A DNA stretch of 64,000 nucleotides from an uncultured Christensenellaceae bacterium (GCA_910588645.1 CAJUOY010000009.1:9974-73973), one strand, 5' to 3'. Counted from the stretch's first letter, positions 43,124 through 52,272 are shown. Notes: a model not told the origin generated them from the letters alone. Translations and numbers: made by a program.

Positions 43124-43849
43124 TTATTTGCCGAATCCGCCGCCTACGGAAAGCACTTCGCCGGTTATATAGCCGTTTTCGGCCATAAATACGACCGCCT
43201 CTCCTACGTCGGAAGGACTGCCTATTCTGCCAACCGGAATACTCTCTATAAGTTCTTCCGTCTCCGCGCCCGTTAAATGAGCGTTCATATCTGTATCTAT
43301 TACCCCCGGAGAGACGCAGTTCACCCTGACGTTGGATGGAGCAAGCTCCTTTGCAAGAGCTTTTGTGAATGCTATAACCGCGCCCTTGGAAGCGGAATAG
43401 GCAACTTCACAACTTGCCCCCACTTCTCCCCATATAGACGATATGTTTATTATAGATCCGCCGCCCGCCGCAACCATTCTGTTGGTAACTTCCCTGCAAC
43501 ACAGAAAGGTTGATTTTACGTTGACGTCGAATATCTTATTCCAGTCCGCAACGGTCGTGTCCTGAATCACTTTTATTTTGGAAATGCCCGCATTGTTTAC
43601 AAGGACGTCCAGTCTGTCGTAAATAGAGAAAAAGTCGCGGAACATATTTTTGACCTGTAACTCGTCCGAAACGTCCGCGCGCAAAAGTATCGGGCAATAG
43701 CCCAACATATTAAATTCTTCCTGAGTTTCGAGCGCGGTCTGCTGATCGGAGTGATAATTTAAAATCACTTCATATCCGCGCTGTAAAAAAGCAAGCGCAA
43801 CCGCCTTGCCTATTCCCTTTGTACCGCCCGTAATAAGTGCAGTTTTCAT
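43124..43849 (-). CDS. Short-chain dehydrogenase, FabG-like
   Basis: A 241-residue SDR oxidoreductase. The cofactor motif is TGGTKGIGKAVA (about 7-18), NNAGIS follows at about 89, and the catalytic Ser-Tyr-Lys is in IINISS...YSASKGA (about 136-156). GGG at the C-terminus is typical of 3-oxoacyl-ACP reductases. It lies downstream of aroK with a 4-bp overlap, far from other fatty-acid genes, so a role in fatty-acid synthesis is likely but not proven. Confidence 0.82.
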   Translation of the reverse strand: MKTALITGGTKGIGKAVALAFLQRGYEVILNYHSDQQTALETQEEFNMLGYCPILLRADVSDELQVKNMFRDFFSIYDRLDVLVNNAGISKIKVIQDTTVADWNKIFDVNVKSTFLCCREVTNRMVAAGGGSIINISSIWGEVGASCEVAYSASKGAVIAFTKALAKELAPSNVRVNCVSPGVIDTDMNAHLTGAETEELIESIPVGRIGSPSDVGEAVVFMAENGYITGEVLSVGGGFGK

Positions 43850-44340
43850 CTGACAAGCTCCGTAATTTTTTCTGCTATTTCTTTAGACGAAAAATCGTCC
43901 GTTTCGACGACCAAATCCGCGCAGTCCTCGTAAAGACTCGCTCTCGCGTTCAACAACGAGCGCAGTTTATTTTCGCAATCGCCTGCAAGCAACGGCCGCG
44001 AAGTATCTCCGAGCGTTCGCGTGACAAGCGTTTTAAGCTCGGTTTTAAGGTAAACTATTTTTCCGTTCTTTTTTAAATTTTCAACGTTTTCACTTTTAAG
44101 AATACTTCCGCCGCCCGTGGAAATCACCGCGTTATCCATAAGCGAAACTTCGGCAATCACCCTACTTTCCAGGCCGCGGAAATACTCTTCGCCGTGATCG
44201 GCAAATATTTTATTTATCTCACCGAAACGGCTTACTATAATCCTGTCGGTTTCGACAACGGACATATTAAGGCTGTTCGCCAATATTTCCGATACGGAAG
44301 ATTTTCCGCTACCTGGCATTCCCACAAGAACAATGTTCAT
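43846..44340 (-). CDS. aroK: Shikimate kinase
   Basis: AroK phosphorylates shikimate in aromatic amino acid synthesis. The 164-residue protein has the P-loop GMPGSGKSS (about 7-15), the shikimate-binding VETDRIIVSRFGEI and EYFRGLESRVI, STGGG (about 74-78), and the lid TRTLGDTSRPLL. It overlaps aroQ upstream and the SDR downstream by 4 bp each (ATGA), in the order aroC-B-E-Q-K. Confidence 0.93.
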   Translation of the reverse strand: MNIVLVGMPGSGKSSVSEILANSLNMSVVETDRIIVSRFGEINKIFADHGEEYFRGLESRVIAEVSLMDNAVISTGGGSILKSENVENLKKNGKIVYLKTELKTLVTRTLGDTSRPLLAGDCENKLRSLLNARASLYEDCADLVVETDDFSSKEIAEKITELVR

Positions 44341-44747
44341 AGTTTAAAGCTCTCTCCGGCCAAAATATAGCTGTTCTTCCCGAAGCCCAATATTACGCCT
44401 TTGCAAACCGACGACAATACCGAAACGTGACGGAAATCCTCGCGAGAATGGACGTTTGACATATGAACTTCGACCACGGGTGTTGTAACCGAAGAGATTG
44501 CGTCGCGTATCGCTATACTGTAATGAGTGTAGGCGCCCGCGTTTAAAATAATTCCGTCGCAGACGGCCTCGTGTATCTTTTTACAGATTTCACCCTCTAT
44601 ATCGCTTTGGAAAAACTCGCACTCGTCGTCCTTGAAATGAGAGCGTATTTCAGCGTTTATCTCTTCCAACGTCTGCGAACCGTACACGCCCTTTTCACGC
44701 ATACCCGTCAACCCGAGATTTACTCCGTTTAAAAATAACAGTTTCAT
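44337..44747 (-). CDS. aroQ: 3-dehydroquinate dehydratase, type II
   Basis: AroQ makes 3-dehydroshikimate. The 136-residue enzyme has the family features FLNGVNLGLTGMREKGVYGS, the catalytic tyrosine in that loop, and NAGAYTHYSIAIRDA (about 70-84), with VEVHMSNVHSREDFRHVS for substrate binding. It is a little shorter than the usual ~145-150 residues. Four-base overlaps on both sides indicate coupling with aroE and aroK. Confidence 0.93.
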   Translation of the reverse strand: MKLLFLNGVNLGLTGMREKGVYGSQTLEEINAEIRSHFKDDECEFFQSDIEGEICKKIHEAVCDGIILNAGAYTHYSIAIRDAISSVTTPVVEVHMSNVHSREDFRHVSVLSSVCKGVILGFGKNSYILAGESFKL

Positions 44748-45529
44748 TTTGAATATTCCTTAAAAAGTTTTCCCGCAACCACGCTGTCGGGTGTAATTCC
44801 CGCAAATATGCATTCGGCGTAATATGCCTGATAAAAGAGCATAGCCTCGCCGTTTATTATCTTTTTCCCCGCCCTTTCCGCTATGTTCAAAAACTCGCTC
44901 TTTTTAGGCACATAAATAAGATCGACGGCGACTTCGCAAAGGGCAATAACGTCCTCTCCGACTGGTGACGTACCCTCCGTCTTGTGCATACCGATACCGC
45001 TTGCGTTAATAATGCAATAATAGTTCGAAGGCGTTATTTCTTTTAAGTGCAAAACGCCGAACTCTTGCGCAACGGCGTAAGCCCTGTCCGCGTTTTTATC
45101 GTAAACGTAAACTTCCGCGCCCGCGTCCGCAAGTTTTTTGGCAACGCTTCTACCCGCGCCGCCCGCGCCGATCACGAGATATTTTTTACCTTCAATCTCC
45201 GCGCCCGCGTCATACAGCATAAGCATAAACCCAAGTCCGTCCGTATTGTGTCCAGAAAGATCGGCAGTTTTTACAGTATTCACTGCGCCGAATGCCTTTG
45301 CATCGCCCGAAACATTGTTGAGATAGGGTATCACGCTGAGCTTATACGGTATGGTAAAGTTGAGCCCGTCGTACGACTTCAATAAGTCGTCTATTTCATC
45401 CGCGAAGCGATCTTCCGAAACGGAAATCTTATCGTATTCTATTTCATATCCCAATCTTTCCGCTATAAACTTGTGCATTACCGGACTTTCCGAACGAGAT
45501 ACGTCCTTTCCGACTACGCCTAACTTCAT
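44744..45529 (-). CDS. aroE: Shikimate dehydrogenase
   Basis: AroE reduces 3-dehydroshikimate with NADPH. The 261-residue protein starts MKLGVVGKDVSRSESPVMHK and has NFTIPYKLSVI (substrate and catalytic Lys), the NADP motif VIGAGGAGRSVA (about 115-126), and AVDLIYVPKKSEFL. The ATG at 45529 is chosen because it overlaps the aroB stop (ATGA) and has AAAGGTG upstream; a longer frame to 45607 is rejected. Confidence 0.93.
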   Translation of the reverse strand: MKLGVVGKDVSRSESPVMHKFIAERLGYEIEYDKISVSEDRFADEIDDLLKSYDGLNFTIPYKLSVIPYLNNVSGDAKAFGAVNTVKTADLSGHNTDGLGFMLMLYDAGAEIEGKKYLVIGAGGAGRSVAKKLADAGAEVYVYDKNADRAYAVAQEFGVLHLKEITPSNYYCIINASGIGMHKTEGTSPVGEDVIALCEVAVDLIYVPKKSEFLNIAERAGKKIINGEAMLFYQAYYAECIFAGITPDSVVAGKLFKEYSK

Positions 45530-46581
45530 TTTGTCACCTTTACGTTTGAAGCGCATTCCTTCAACAACTCCGCATATTCCGCGAAACCGAGTTTCATTTC
45601 TGTCCACTCGCCTAAAGCGCTAGGGACTATCAACGATATTTTTTCATCGCTGTTCTTTTTATCGTGAACGGCCACGGCCGCCGCGCAGTCGACATCCTTA
45701 TATGAAGGTATATCTATCACGCCCGAAATAAGTTTTATGAGGCTTTGCGCGTATTCCCTGCCGCATACTCCCTTTTTAACCGCAATATACAGCTCGTAAT
45801 ACATTCCTATCAAAACGTATTCGCCGTGAGATTTTTCGCCGTAATAGAGTTCGAAAGCGTGCCCGGTAGTATGACCGAGGTTAAGCGATTTGCGGGCGCC
45901 CGAAAGATCGCGCTCGTCCGAAGCGACTACTTCGGCTTTCAGCTCAACGCAACTGTGGGTTATCTCATCAGAAAAAGCGCACGAAAGTATACTTTCCGCC
46001 GCGCTGAGCTTTTTAAAAATATCTCCGTTCAACGCGCCGTATTTAATTATTTCCCCGAGGCCGCACCTTATCTCCCTCTCCGTCAAAGTACTTAAAAAGC
46101 GGGAGTCGATTATAACTTCTTCGGGTTGGTAAAACGTGCCTATAACGTTTTTTACCCCAAGCATATCCACGGCAGTTTTACCGCCCACAGAACTGTCTAC
46201 CTGGGCCAACAAAGTCGTAGGTATCTGAACAAGTCCGGTACCTCGCATATAGAGCGAAGCCGCAAGACCTGCTATATCGCCGACCACACCGCCGCCGAAC
46301 GCAACCACGGTGCAGTTTCTTCTCATACCCGACCTTAGCATATCCCTGAGAATGGAAAAGAGCGTTTCCTGATTTTTACTCTCCTCTCCCGCGGGAATTA
46401 TGGTTCCCGCAAAATCGCCGAAGGTCTCCTTTAACACATCGCCGTACAGCGAATAAACATTGCTGTCAGTTATTACGTACAACTGCTTTTCTGCAAGTTT
46501 GGTGGCATACTCATAAAACGAGCCGCGCCCGCAATGAATTACGCTATCCGACACCGAAGTTTTTAAAATTACGTCGCGCAT
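45526..46581 (-). CDS. aroB: 3-dehydroquinate synthase
   Basis: AroB converts DAHP to 3-dehydroquinate with NAD and a metal. The 351-residue protein has AFGGGVVGDIAGLAAS (about 94-109), the segment PTTLLAQVDSSVGGKTAVD (about 121-139), and the metal ligands in LGHTTGHAFE (about 234-243). GAGGTGA lies before the ATG, which follows aroC by 4 bp. No gene for DAHP synthase is in the window. Confidence 0.94.
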   Translation of the reverse strand: MRDVILKTSVSDSVIHCGRGSFYEYATKLAEKQLYVITDSNVYSLYGDVLKETFGDFAGTIIPAGEESKNQETLFSILRDMLRSGMRRNCTVVAFGGGVVGDIAGLAASLYMRGTGLVQIPTTLLAQVDSSVGGKTAVDMLGVKNVIGTFYQPEEVIIDSRFLSTLTEREIRCGLGEIIKYGALNGDIFKKLSAAESILSCAFSDEITHSCVELKAEVVASDERDLSGARKSLNLGHTTGHAFELYYGEKSHGEYVLIGMYYELYIAVKKGVCGREYAQSLIKLISGVIDIPSYKDVDCAAAVAVHDKKNSDEKISLIVPSALGEWTEMKLGFAEYAELLKECASNVKVTK

Positions 46582-46585
46582 AAAA

Positions 46586-47710
46586 TCACCTCAACGCGCC
46601 GTAGCGCTCTATTACCTCGCGCATATTATCGCCGCCAAGCCGTTCGGATACCGCCTGCGCAAGCGCAAAAGCGACAACGCTTTCGAGAATTACTTCCGCC
46701 GCGCAAACAGCGGCAACGTCGCTGCGCTCGCCCGCCGCTTTGGTCGGTTCGCGCGTGATATAATCGACGGTATCCAGTCCACGCATGAGGGTTGGTATAG
46801 GCTTCATTGCCGCGCGGAGAATTATTTCCTCGCCGTTAGACATACCGCCCTCTATTCCGCCCGCGTTGTTGCTCCTGCGGCGGAATTCACCGTCATAATA
46901 AATTTCGTCGTGAACGCCGCTTCCCCTGCGGTCGGCGGCGGCAAACCCGAGGCCTATTTCAACACCCTTTATCGCCTGAACGCTCATAGCCGCAAAAGAT
47001 AGTCTTGCGTCCAGCTTGTCCGCATAAGTCATACAACTGCCGAAGCCGCTCTTCAATCCTTTTACCCGGATTTCTATAACGCCGCCCGCGGTATCGCCCG
47101 CCGATTTAAGCTCGTCCAAAAGAGCCATAGCCGCGCTCTCCGCAGATTTATCGAGCATAAACAGTTGGCTCCCTCTGTTATCTTTTATATATTCAAAAGA
47201 ATATTCTTTTTCGTCCTTTATTCCGCATACGCTCCTGACGTATCCCGTTATTTCCACTCCCAATGCGCGAAGATACTGCCTTGCAACCGTTCCCGCCGCA
47301 ACTCGAACAGCCGTTTCCCTCGCGCTTGCACGTTCCAATACGTTGCGGGCATCCGTCTGGTCGAATTTGATCATACCCGTGAGGTCTGCATGACCGGGCC
47401 TTACTCTCGTCAACGTTCTTAATGTGACATCCGCCTCCTCCGCAGACATAACGGAACGCCAGTTTTCGTAATCCCTGTTAACTATAAGAAAGGCGAGCGG
47501 ACTTCCGAGAGTGAGTTTGTTTCTCACACCACTTAGAATTTCCGCCTTGTCGCGCTCTATCTTCTGTCTGCCCCCTCTTCCGTAGCCGCTTTGGCGCAAT
47601 GCGAGATAGGAGTTTATTTCATCAATATCTATTTCGAGATTGGAAGGAAGCCCCTCTATTATGCCTGTAAGCGCTTTGCCGTGGGATTCGCCGGCCGTAG
47701 TTAATTTCAT
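46586..47710 (-). CDS. aroC: Chorismate synthase
   Basis: AroC makes chorismate from EPSP using reduced FMN. The 374-residue protein begins at MKLTTAGESHGKALTGII and has RQSGYGRGGRQKIE (about 43-56), RVRPGHADLTG (about 104-114) and RASARETAVRVAAG. The ATG at 47710 overlaps the stop of the upstream gene (ATGA); the longer frame to 47953 lies within that gene and is rejected. EPSP synthase (aroA) is not seen in the window. Confidence 0.95.
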   Translation of the reverse strand: MKLTTAGESHGKALTGIIEGLPSNLEIDIDEINSYLALRQSGYGRGGRQKIERDKAEILSGVRNKLTLGSPLAFLIVNRDYENWRSVMSAEEADVTLRTLTRVRPGHADLTGMIKFDQTDARNVLERASARETAVRVAAGTVARQYLRALGVEITGYVRSVCGIKDEKEYSFEYIKDNRGSQLFMLDKSAESAAMALLDELKSAGDTAGGVIEIRVKGLKSGFGSCMTYADKLDARLSFAAMSVQAIKGVEIGLGFAAADRRGSGVHDEIYYDGEFRRRSNNAGGIEGGMSNGEEIILRAAMKPIPTLMRGLDTVDYITREPTKAAGERSDVAAVCAAEVILESVVAFALAQAVSERLGGDNMREVIERYGALR

Positions 47711-48717
47711 TTTTTCTCCTTTTCTATGACAACGCCGGACTTGTCCGCCCTCGCTGTCACCGTGCCATCCGCGTCGGTGCGGTAGAAGTTTTCGCCAACG
47801 CACTGTTGCGCATCCGATACCGCCTGTACGGACGGATTGCCGAAACCGTTTTTGCCGATAGACAATACTGCAAAAGTCGGCGATATGTAATCGTAAAGTT
47901 GAGTATATGCCGAACTTCTGTCGCCGTGATTCGGAACTTTCAAAAGAACGCAACGGCCGACGTCTATCTTACGGCCGTTTATATCGAAACCGTCAGGATA
48001 CAGCGAAAACAATTTTTTCTGCTTTTCTGCGGGAATATCTCCCAAAAGAAGAAAACCCTTACCGTTAAACTCGATCCAAATTACAGCCGAGGCCGCATTA
48101 GTATTTTCCTTGGAAGGTTCTACCGAAAGGTCGCCGTACTCCCCGTCAGGCAGCTTATGTGAAGACGGAGAAAGAATACAAAAATTGTAGCCCGCGCCGT
48201 CCTCGAATACTCCTGCGCCGTATTCGGAAATCTTAGGGGTAATTCCACGCTTTTTTATCTCCACCGTAAAATTTCGGTATTCATCATTTATATAAGTTGC
48301 GGGACAATATGGCGCATAGACCTCGCCAACTTCCTTGTACCTTATTATTTCCGCAAGTCCGCCGCATCTGTATGAGGCGACGGAGGAACAAATAAGATAA
48401 TCTATTTTATCTATCCCACGAAAATTGAGTTCCTTCAATACCCGCGAATTGTTGGAATAAGTTCCGTCGCCGCCGTCTATAAGCATATTCTTACCGTCGG
48501 GAAATCGAACAACCGTACAGTCGCCGTAACCGACGTCTATAAAGCTTATTGAAAGAGTTCCATCCGCCCTCTCCTCCGCGTTAACGAGATATGACGACAG
48601 ATATTTTAATGGAATAAAAATATTGGTAACTACTAACGCAACCGAAACTGCAAGGCAGACAACCATTGCGGCAATGGAAATTATGAAAGCTTTTCTACGC
48701 GTTTTTCTTTTGGTCAT
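47707..48717 (-). CDS. ComEC-like metallo-beta-lactamase-fold protein, metal site lost
   Basis: A 336-residue protein with one N-terminal helix (about 10-35) and an external metallo-beta-lactamase fold like the C-terminal domain of ComEC: SFIDVGYGDCTVVRFPDGK, LIDGG, and later LLLGDI and LKVPNHGDRSS. The usual metal-binding HxHxDHxGG motif is replaced by CSSVASYRCGG, so the first ligands are missing and the protein may be inactive as a hydrolase. It lies between lysC and aroC without gaps. No clear ribosome site is seen at its ATG, which follows lysC by 9 bp. Confidence 0.75.
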   Translation of the reverse strand: MTKRKTRRKAFIISIAAMVVCLAVSVALVVTNIFIPLKYLSSYLVNAEERADGTLSISFIDVGYGDCTVVRFPDGKNMLIDGGDGTYSNNSRVLKELNFRGIDKIDYLICSSVASYRCGGLAEIIRYKEVGEVYAPYCPATYINDEYRNFTVEIKKRGITPKISEYGAGVFEDGAGYNFCILSPSSHKLPDGEYGDLSVEPSKENTNAASAVIWIEFNGKGFLLLGDIPAEKQKKLFSLYPDGFDINGRKIDVGRCVLLKVPNHGDRSSAYTQLYDYISPTFAVLSIGKNGFGNPSVQAVSDAQQCVGENFYRTDADGTVTARADKSGVVIEKEKK

Positions 48718-48726
48718 AGAGATAAA

Positions 48727-50058
48727 TCAGCGGTACTCGCGCTTGAAAAATTCGCTGTAAATTGCGCGAATGCATTTTTCGTAGTCGTCGTTGCATACGC
48801 CGACTATTATATTCAATTCGCTCGATCCCTGATCGATCATCTTTATGTTTATATCGGCGGACGCTATCGCCTGGAAGAGTCTTGCGCTTGTACCTACCGA
48901 GGAAGACATACCGTGTCCCACCGTAGCTATAAGGGCGATATTTTCTATAACCCTCAAAACATCGGGCGCAACAGCCTCCTTTATACCGTCAAGTACTCTC
49001 GTAAGCTTATCCTCGCATAGGGCGCTGCTCTCTATTACAAGGGACATAGTGTCTATACCGGAAGGTATATGTTCCACTGAAACGCCTTCGTTTGCAAGCA
49101 CGCCGAGAACTTTGCATACGAAACCTATTTCGGCATTCATATGGGATTTTTCTATAAATATTACGGTAAAATTCTTTTTACCCGCAACTCCCGTCACTAC
49201 GTTGCCGCTGGGCACGTAGCGGGAACTGGGCAGTATGGAAGTTCCCTCGTCCTCGGGACGAAAAGTGTTCTTTATCTTAATGGGAATATTAGCCCTGCGC
49301 ACGGGGAAAATACTGTCGCTATGCAGAACGTTCGCGCCCATATAACTCAGCTCGCGCAGCTCCTTATAAGAAATGGTCTTGATATGGCGCGGGCTGTCGA
49401 CTATGCGAGGATCGCAGGCCATAAATCCCGAAACGTCCGTCCAATTTTCATATACGGACGCGTTGACAGCGCGCGCGACTATCGCGCCGGAAATATCGGA
49501 ACCGCCGCGCGAAAACGTCTTAACTTTACCGTCCCAACCGCGGCCGTAAAAGCCGGGCAACACGGCGCGTCTCTCTCCCGAAATAGCGGCCGAAATTGCA
49601 CGGTATGATTTTTCGCCGTCAAAAGAGCCGTTGTCCTTGAAAAATATTACTTCTTCCGCGTCAACGAACTTTGCGCCCAAGACGGCGGTAACCACGCGCG
49701 CGCTGAGATATTCTCCGCGAGACGCGGTGAAATCCTCGCTCTTCTCCTCGTTTATTCTCCTCTCCGTCTCGTCGAGAACGGACTGCATATCGAAATCGAG
49801 TTCAAGCTCTCTGACAATAGAATTGAAACGGGCGCGAACGAGTGCAAAACTTTTTTTACAATCGCCCTCCGAAGTCAACTCGTTATGGCACTTATACAAG
49901 AGATCGGTTACCTTTATATCGTCCGAATATCTCTTGCCGGGCGCAGAAACAACTATATATCTGCGCTCGCTATCGCCGTCGATTATGCCGGCGACTTTCT
50001 TTATTACGTTTCCGTCCGCCATGGACGTTCCGCCGAATTTACAAACTTTTACTGACAT
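48727..50058 (-). CDS. lysC: Aspartate kinase
   Basis: Aspartate kinase catalyses the first step to lysine, threonine, methionine and diaminopimelate. The 443-residue protein starts MSVKVCKFGGTSMADGNVIK and has the substrate loop FSRGGSDISGAI (about 210-221), then two C-terminal ACT domains (about 300-443) for feedback control. The ATG at 50058 is preferred: the previous gene ends 2 bp upstream with GGGGA before it, and a longer frame to 50211 would run inside that gene. Confidence 0.93.
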   Translation of the reverse strand: MSVKVCKFGGTSMADGNVIKKVAGIIDGDSERRYIVVSAPGKRYSDDIKVTDLLYKCHNELTSEGDCKKSFALVRARFNSIVRELELDFDMQSVLDETERRINEEKSEDFTASRGEYLSARVVTAVLGAKFVDAEEVIFFKDNGSFDGEKSYRAISAAISGERRAVLPGFYGRGWDGKVKTFSRGGSDISGAIVARAVNASVYENWTDVSGFMACDPRIVDSPRHIKTISYKELRELSYMGANVLHSDSIFPVRRANIPIKIKNTFRPEDEGTSILPSSRYVPSGNVVTGVAGKKNFTVIFIEKSHMNAEIGFVCKVLGVLANEGVSVEHIPSGIDTMSLVIESSALCEDKLTRVLDGIKEAVAPDVLRVIENIALIATVGHGMSSSVGTSARLFQAIASADINIKMIDQGSSELNIIVGVCNDDYEKCIRAIYSEFFKREYR

Positions 50059-50059
50059 T

Positions 50060-51244
50060 TTAAATTCCCCGTCTGAGTGCCTTAGCCTCGATATAATAAC
50101 GTTTTTCGTATCCTTCGCCCATAGAAAAGGTCTTTCTGGGCAAATTGCCGCCCTCGATGATAAGTCTGAAAAAATCGCCTTTATCAATGGACGGGACAAG
50201 TATTCCCACACCCAAAGAAGTGAGTTTTATCAAATCTTCTTCACCGTGAATATAGTCCACGGCGCCGCCGAAAGTCTTTAAAAAGCCCGCTATATATTCG
50301 TCCGTTTCCCTAATACCTGCCGGTATATCGCCGTTAAACGGAATTTCCGTCCTTTCGCCGTCTACTACAATATACGCTTTTGCCCCGCCGCAGGGTTTAA
50401 AGCCCTTTAGAAATTCCTGCTTTTTATCTGTCTTTACAAAGCGGTGAATGGGTTCGAAATTTAGCGCCCCGTCGTAAATATTGACCGCCTCCGCAAGCGC
50501 GTATCTTGCGGGATGCCCTTCCCGCTCTTTATAAGAAAGATTTTTTTTGATATTTTCCCAACAGGTCTTTGCCGTCGCCAAAGAATGATTGCCGTCGCCG
50601 ACCGCAAATAAGAGATTGTCCGAACCCGGTTTATCAGATAGGGCATAGAATGCTTTGACCACCTCTTCGGCGTTGGAAATATAGGTGCCCTTAACTCGGC
50701 CGCCGCCGCACATTAAGTCGAAGTCGTATAAGACTTCTCCCCTTTTAACGCTATTGAGAACGGCGTTCTCCCGATCGTCGTACAAGAGCATTACGTGCGG
50801 AAGTTCTATATCGGCATTTTCGCGTATTTTCACGCGAGGCGGGATACGCTCTAAAATAGTAGCTTCGGTTGAGCGTATAGGAGATTTTGCTCCCGATTCG
50901 AAGGAATAATCTTCAAGATCTACGGACAACACTATTCCCCTGCGCGTTCCCGATAAAGTTTCGCGCTCCACCAATATAAAACCGCCCTTTATCTTTTTAA
51001 AAACTGCGCCCGAAAGGTATCCGCGCATCGTTTCGTTTATGCGCGCTATACGCTTTTCGGGCTCGTCGTCGAGATATATTTCCGGAAATATAAGATTAAG
51101 CGCCGAGGGTGCGCCCGCGGCGTTATTCTCCGTCTCCCGCCAATAATCGTAATCGGACGTATACTGATCGCAGGCGTTTACCGCCCATTTGGACATATCC
51201 GCGTCAGCGGGGAGGAGAATTTCTGGAATTTTGATTGTATTCAT
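50060..51244 (-). CDS. DUF1015 family protein
   Basis: A 394-residue member of DUF1015, a family of cytosolic proteins found widely in Clostridia and other anaerobes. Recognisable features are KWAVNACDQYTSDYDYW near the N-terminus, ERIPPRVKIRENA and the conserved FAVGDGNHSLATAK (about 208-221), a histidine-containing loop. The family has been linked to serine metabolism (SerK-like) in archaea, but no function can be read from this sequence. It follows the cdaR-like peptide by 8 bp and is coupled to lysC. Confidence 0.85.
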   Translation of the reverse strand: MNTIKIPEILLPADADMSKWAVNACDQYTSDYDYWRETENNAAGAPSALNLIFPEIYLDDEPEKRIARINETMRGYLSGAVFKKIKGGFILVERETLSGTRRGIVLSVDLEDYSFESGAKSPIRSTEATILERIPPRVKIRENADIELPHVMLLYDDRENAVLNSVKRGEVLYDFDLMCGGGRVKGTYISNAEEVVKAFYALSDKPGSDNLLFAVGDGNHSLATAKTCWENIKKNLSYKEREGHPARYALAEAVNIYDGALNFEPIHRFVKTDKKQEFLKGFKPCGGAKAYIVVDGERTEIPFNGDIPAGIRETDEYIAGFLKTFGGAVDYIHGEEDLIKLTSLGVGILVPSIDKGDFFRLIIEGGNLPRKTFSMGEGYEKRYYIEAKALRRGI

Positions 51245-51252
51245 AATTTCGC

Positions 51253-51360
51253 TCAGATATTAAGAAAAAAAACAAGTACCGCGGCTACAGCCAGCGCGAG
51301 TATCTTTATACCTATATTCTTTGTAAAAATATCGGTTAATATTTTTGTAAATTTTTTCAT
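51253..51360 (-). CDS. 35-residue CdaR/YbbR-like membrane peptide
   Basis: This short frame starts at an ATG overlapping the cdaA stop (ATGA) with a good GGAGGG ribosome site 6 nt upstream, and ends at 51253. The peptide begins MKKFTKILTDIF and has one transmembrane helix, IKILALAVAAVLVFFLNI. In many Firmicutes cdaA is followed by cdaR (ybbR), whose N-terminus is a lysine-rich stretch and one helix of the same style, followed by YbbR domains. Here the YbbR domains are missing, so it may be a remnant or a minimal regulator. Confidence 0.6.
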   Translation of the reverse strand: MKKFTKILTDIFTKNIGIKILALAVAAVLVFFLNI

Positions 51361-52184
51361 AACTTACCCTCCTTGGTAAGATCTGACCAATAGTACTCGG
51401 ACAATGCGTTTTTGAGATCGGACGCGTCGGCATACTTTTTCTTGACAACGCCGTTTTTGACTATCGAAATTATTCCCGTCTCCTCGGAAACGACTATTGC
51501 CGTAACGCTTGCTACCGAAGTTACTCCGAGAGCGGCGCGGTGACGGCTGCCCATTTCCTTGGGAAGATTTTCGCTTTGCGCAAGGGGCAGGAAACAGCCC
51601 GCCGCGTAAATTTTATCCCCTTCTATTACCATTGCTCCGTCGTGAAGGGGAGCCTTGGGATAAAACACTGCTTCGATCATCTGCGAGGTTATAGCGGCGT
51701 TTACTACCGTTCCGCTCTCGATGATCCCTTCGGGAAGATTTTCGCTTGAAAGAACTATGAGCGCGCCTATATCCTTTTTTGACATATTCTGTACTGCGCG
51801 GATAGTTTCCTCAATTATGAGATCCACGCCCGAAATAGTCAGCCTCTCCAGTTTGGTCTTGTTCTTTTTTATATTGGAATCAAGAAGGTTGCGCTTGATT
51901 TCCGTATTGAACATAGTAAACACGAGCAGCGCTACCATAAGTATTACCAGTATTGACATATCCTGTGAGAAGTGCGAGGACATAGTAAAAATAAGGCCGA
52001 AAGGCAAGACTACCGCGATAACCACCGCGATAAATTTACCCGCCTTGTTAGTCTTTAAAATTTTGAAAATCAAGTAAAATACTACAGACAGCACCAAGAG
52101 CTGTAAAACGTATTCAACCCAGTTGTTTCCGAATTGGCCGAAAAAGTTTTTTATTCCGTTGCCGATGTCTTCCCACGTTCTCAT
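51357..52184 (-). CDS. cdaA: Diadenylate cyclase CdaA (c-di-AMP synthesis)
   Basis: CdaA makes the second messenger c-di-AMP from two ATP. The 275-residue protein has three N-terminal transmembrane helices (about 22-100) and a DisA_N catalytic domain with the motifs LHDGAMVI (about 180-187) and GSRHRAALG (about 212-220). An AAGGA site precedes the ATG, and a TATAAT with a weak -35 lies about 40 bp upstream. It heads a long operon: the cdaR-like peptide, DUF1015, lysC, the MBL-fold protein and the aro genes. No glmM follows, unlike the common cdaA-cdaR-glmM order. Confidence 0.94.
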   Translation of the reverse strand: MRTWEDIGNGIKNFFGQFGNNWVEYVLQLLVLSVVFYLIFKILKTNKAGKFIAVVIAVVLPFGLIFTMSSHFSQDMSILVILMVALLVFTMFNTEIKRNLLDSNIKKNKTKLERLTISGVDLIIEETIRAVQNMSKKDIGALIVLSSENLPEGIIESGTVVNAAITSQMIEAVFYPKAPLHDGAMVIEGDKIYAAGCFLPLAQSENLPKEMGSRHRAALGVTSVASVTAIVVSEETGIISIVKNGVVKKKYADASDLKNALSEYYWSDLTKEGKL

Positions 52185-52272
52185 AGCAGTTCCTTAAATT
52201 ACGAATGTTATAACTAAATTATATAATGATTACAAAAAAAAATAAAGCGTTTGCGGGTGGTTAATTTTACCC

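Noticed and set aside
47711..47953. N-terminal extension of aroC
   Set aside because: Those codons lie inside the upstream gene in another frame and do not resemble chorismate synthase; ATGA coupling supports the start at 47710.
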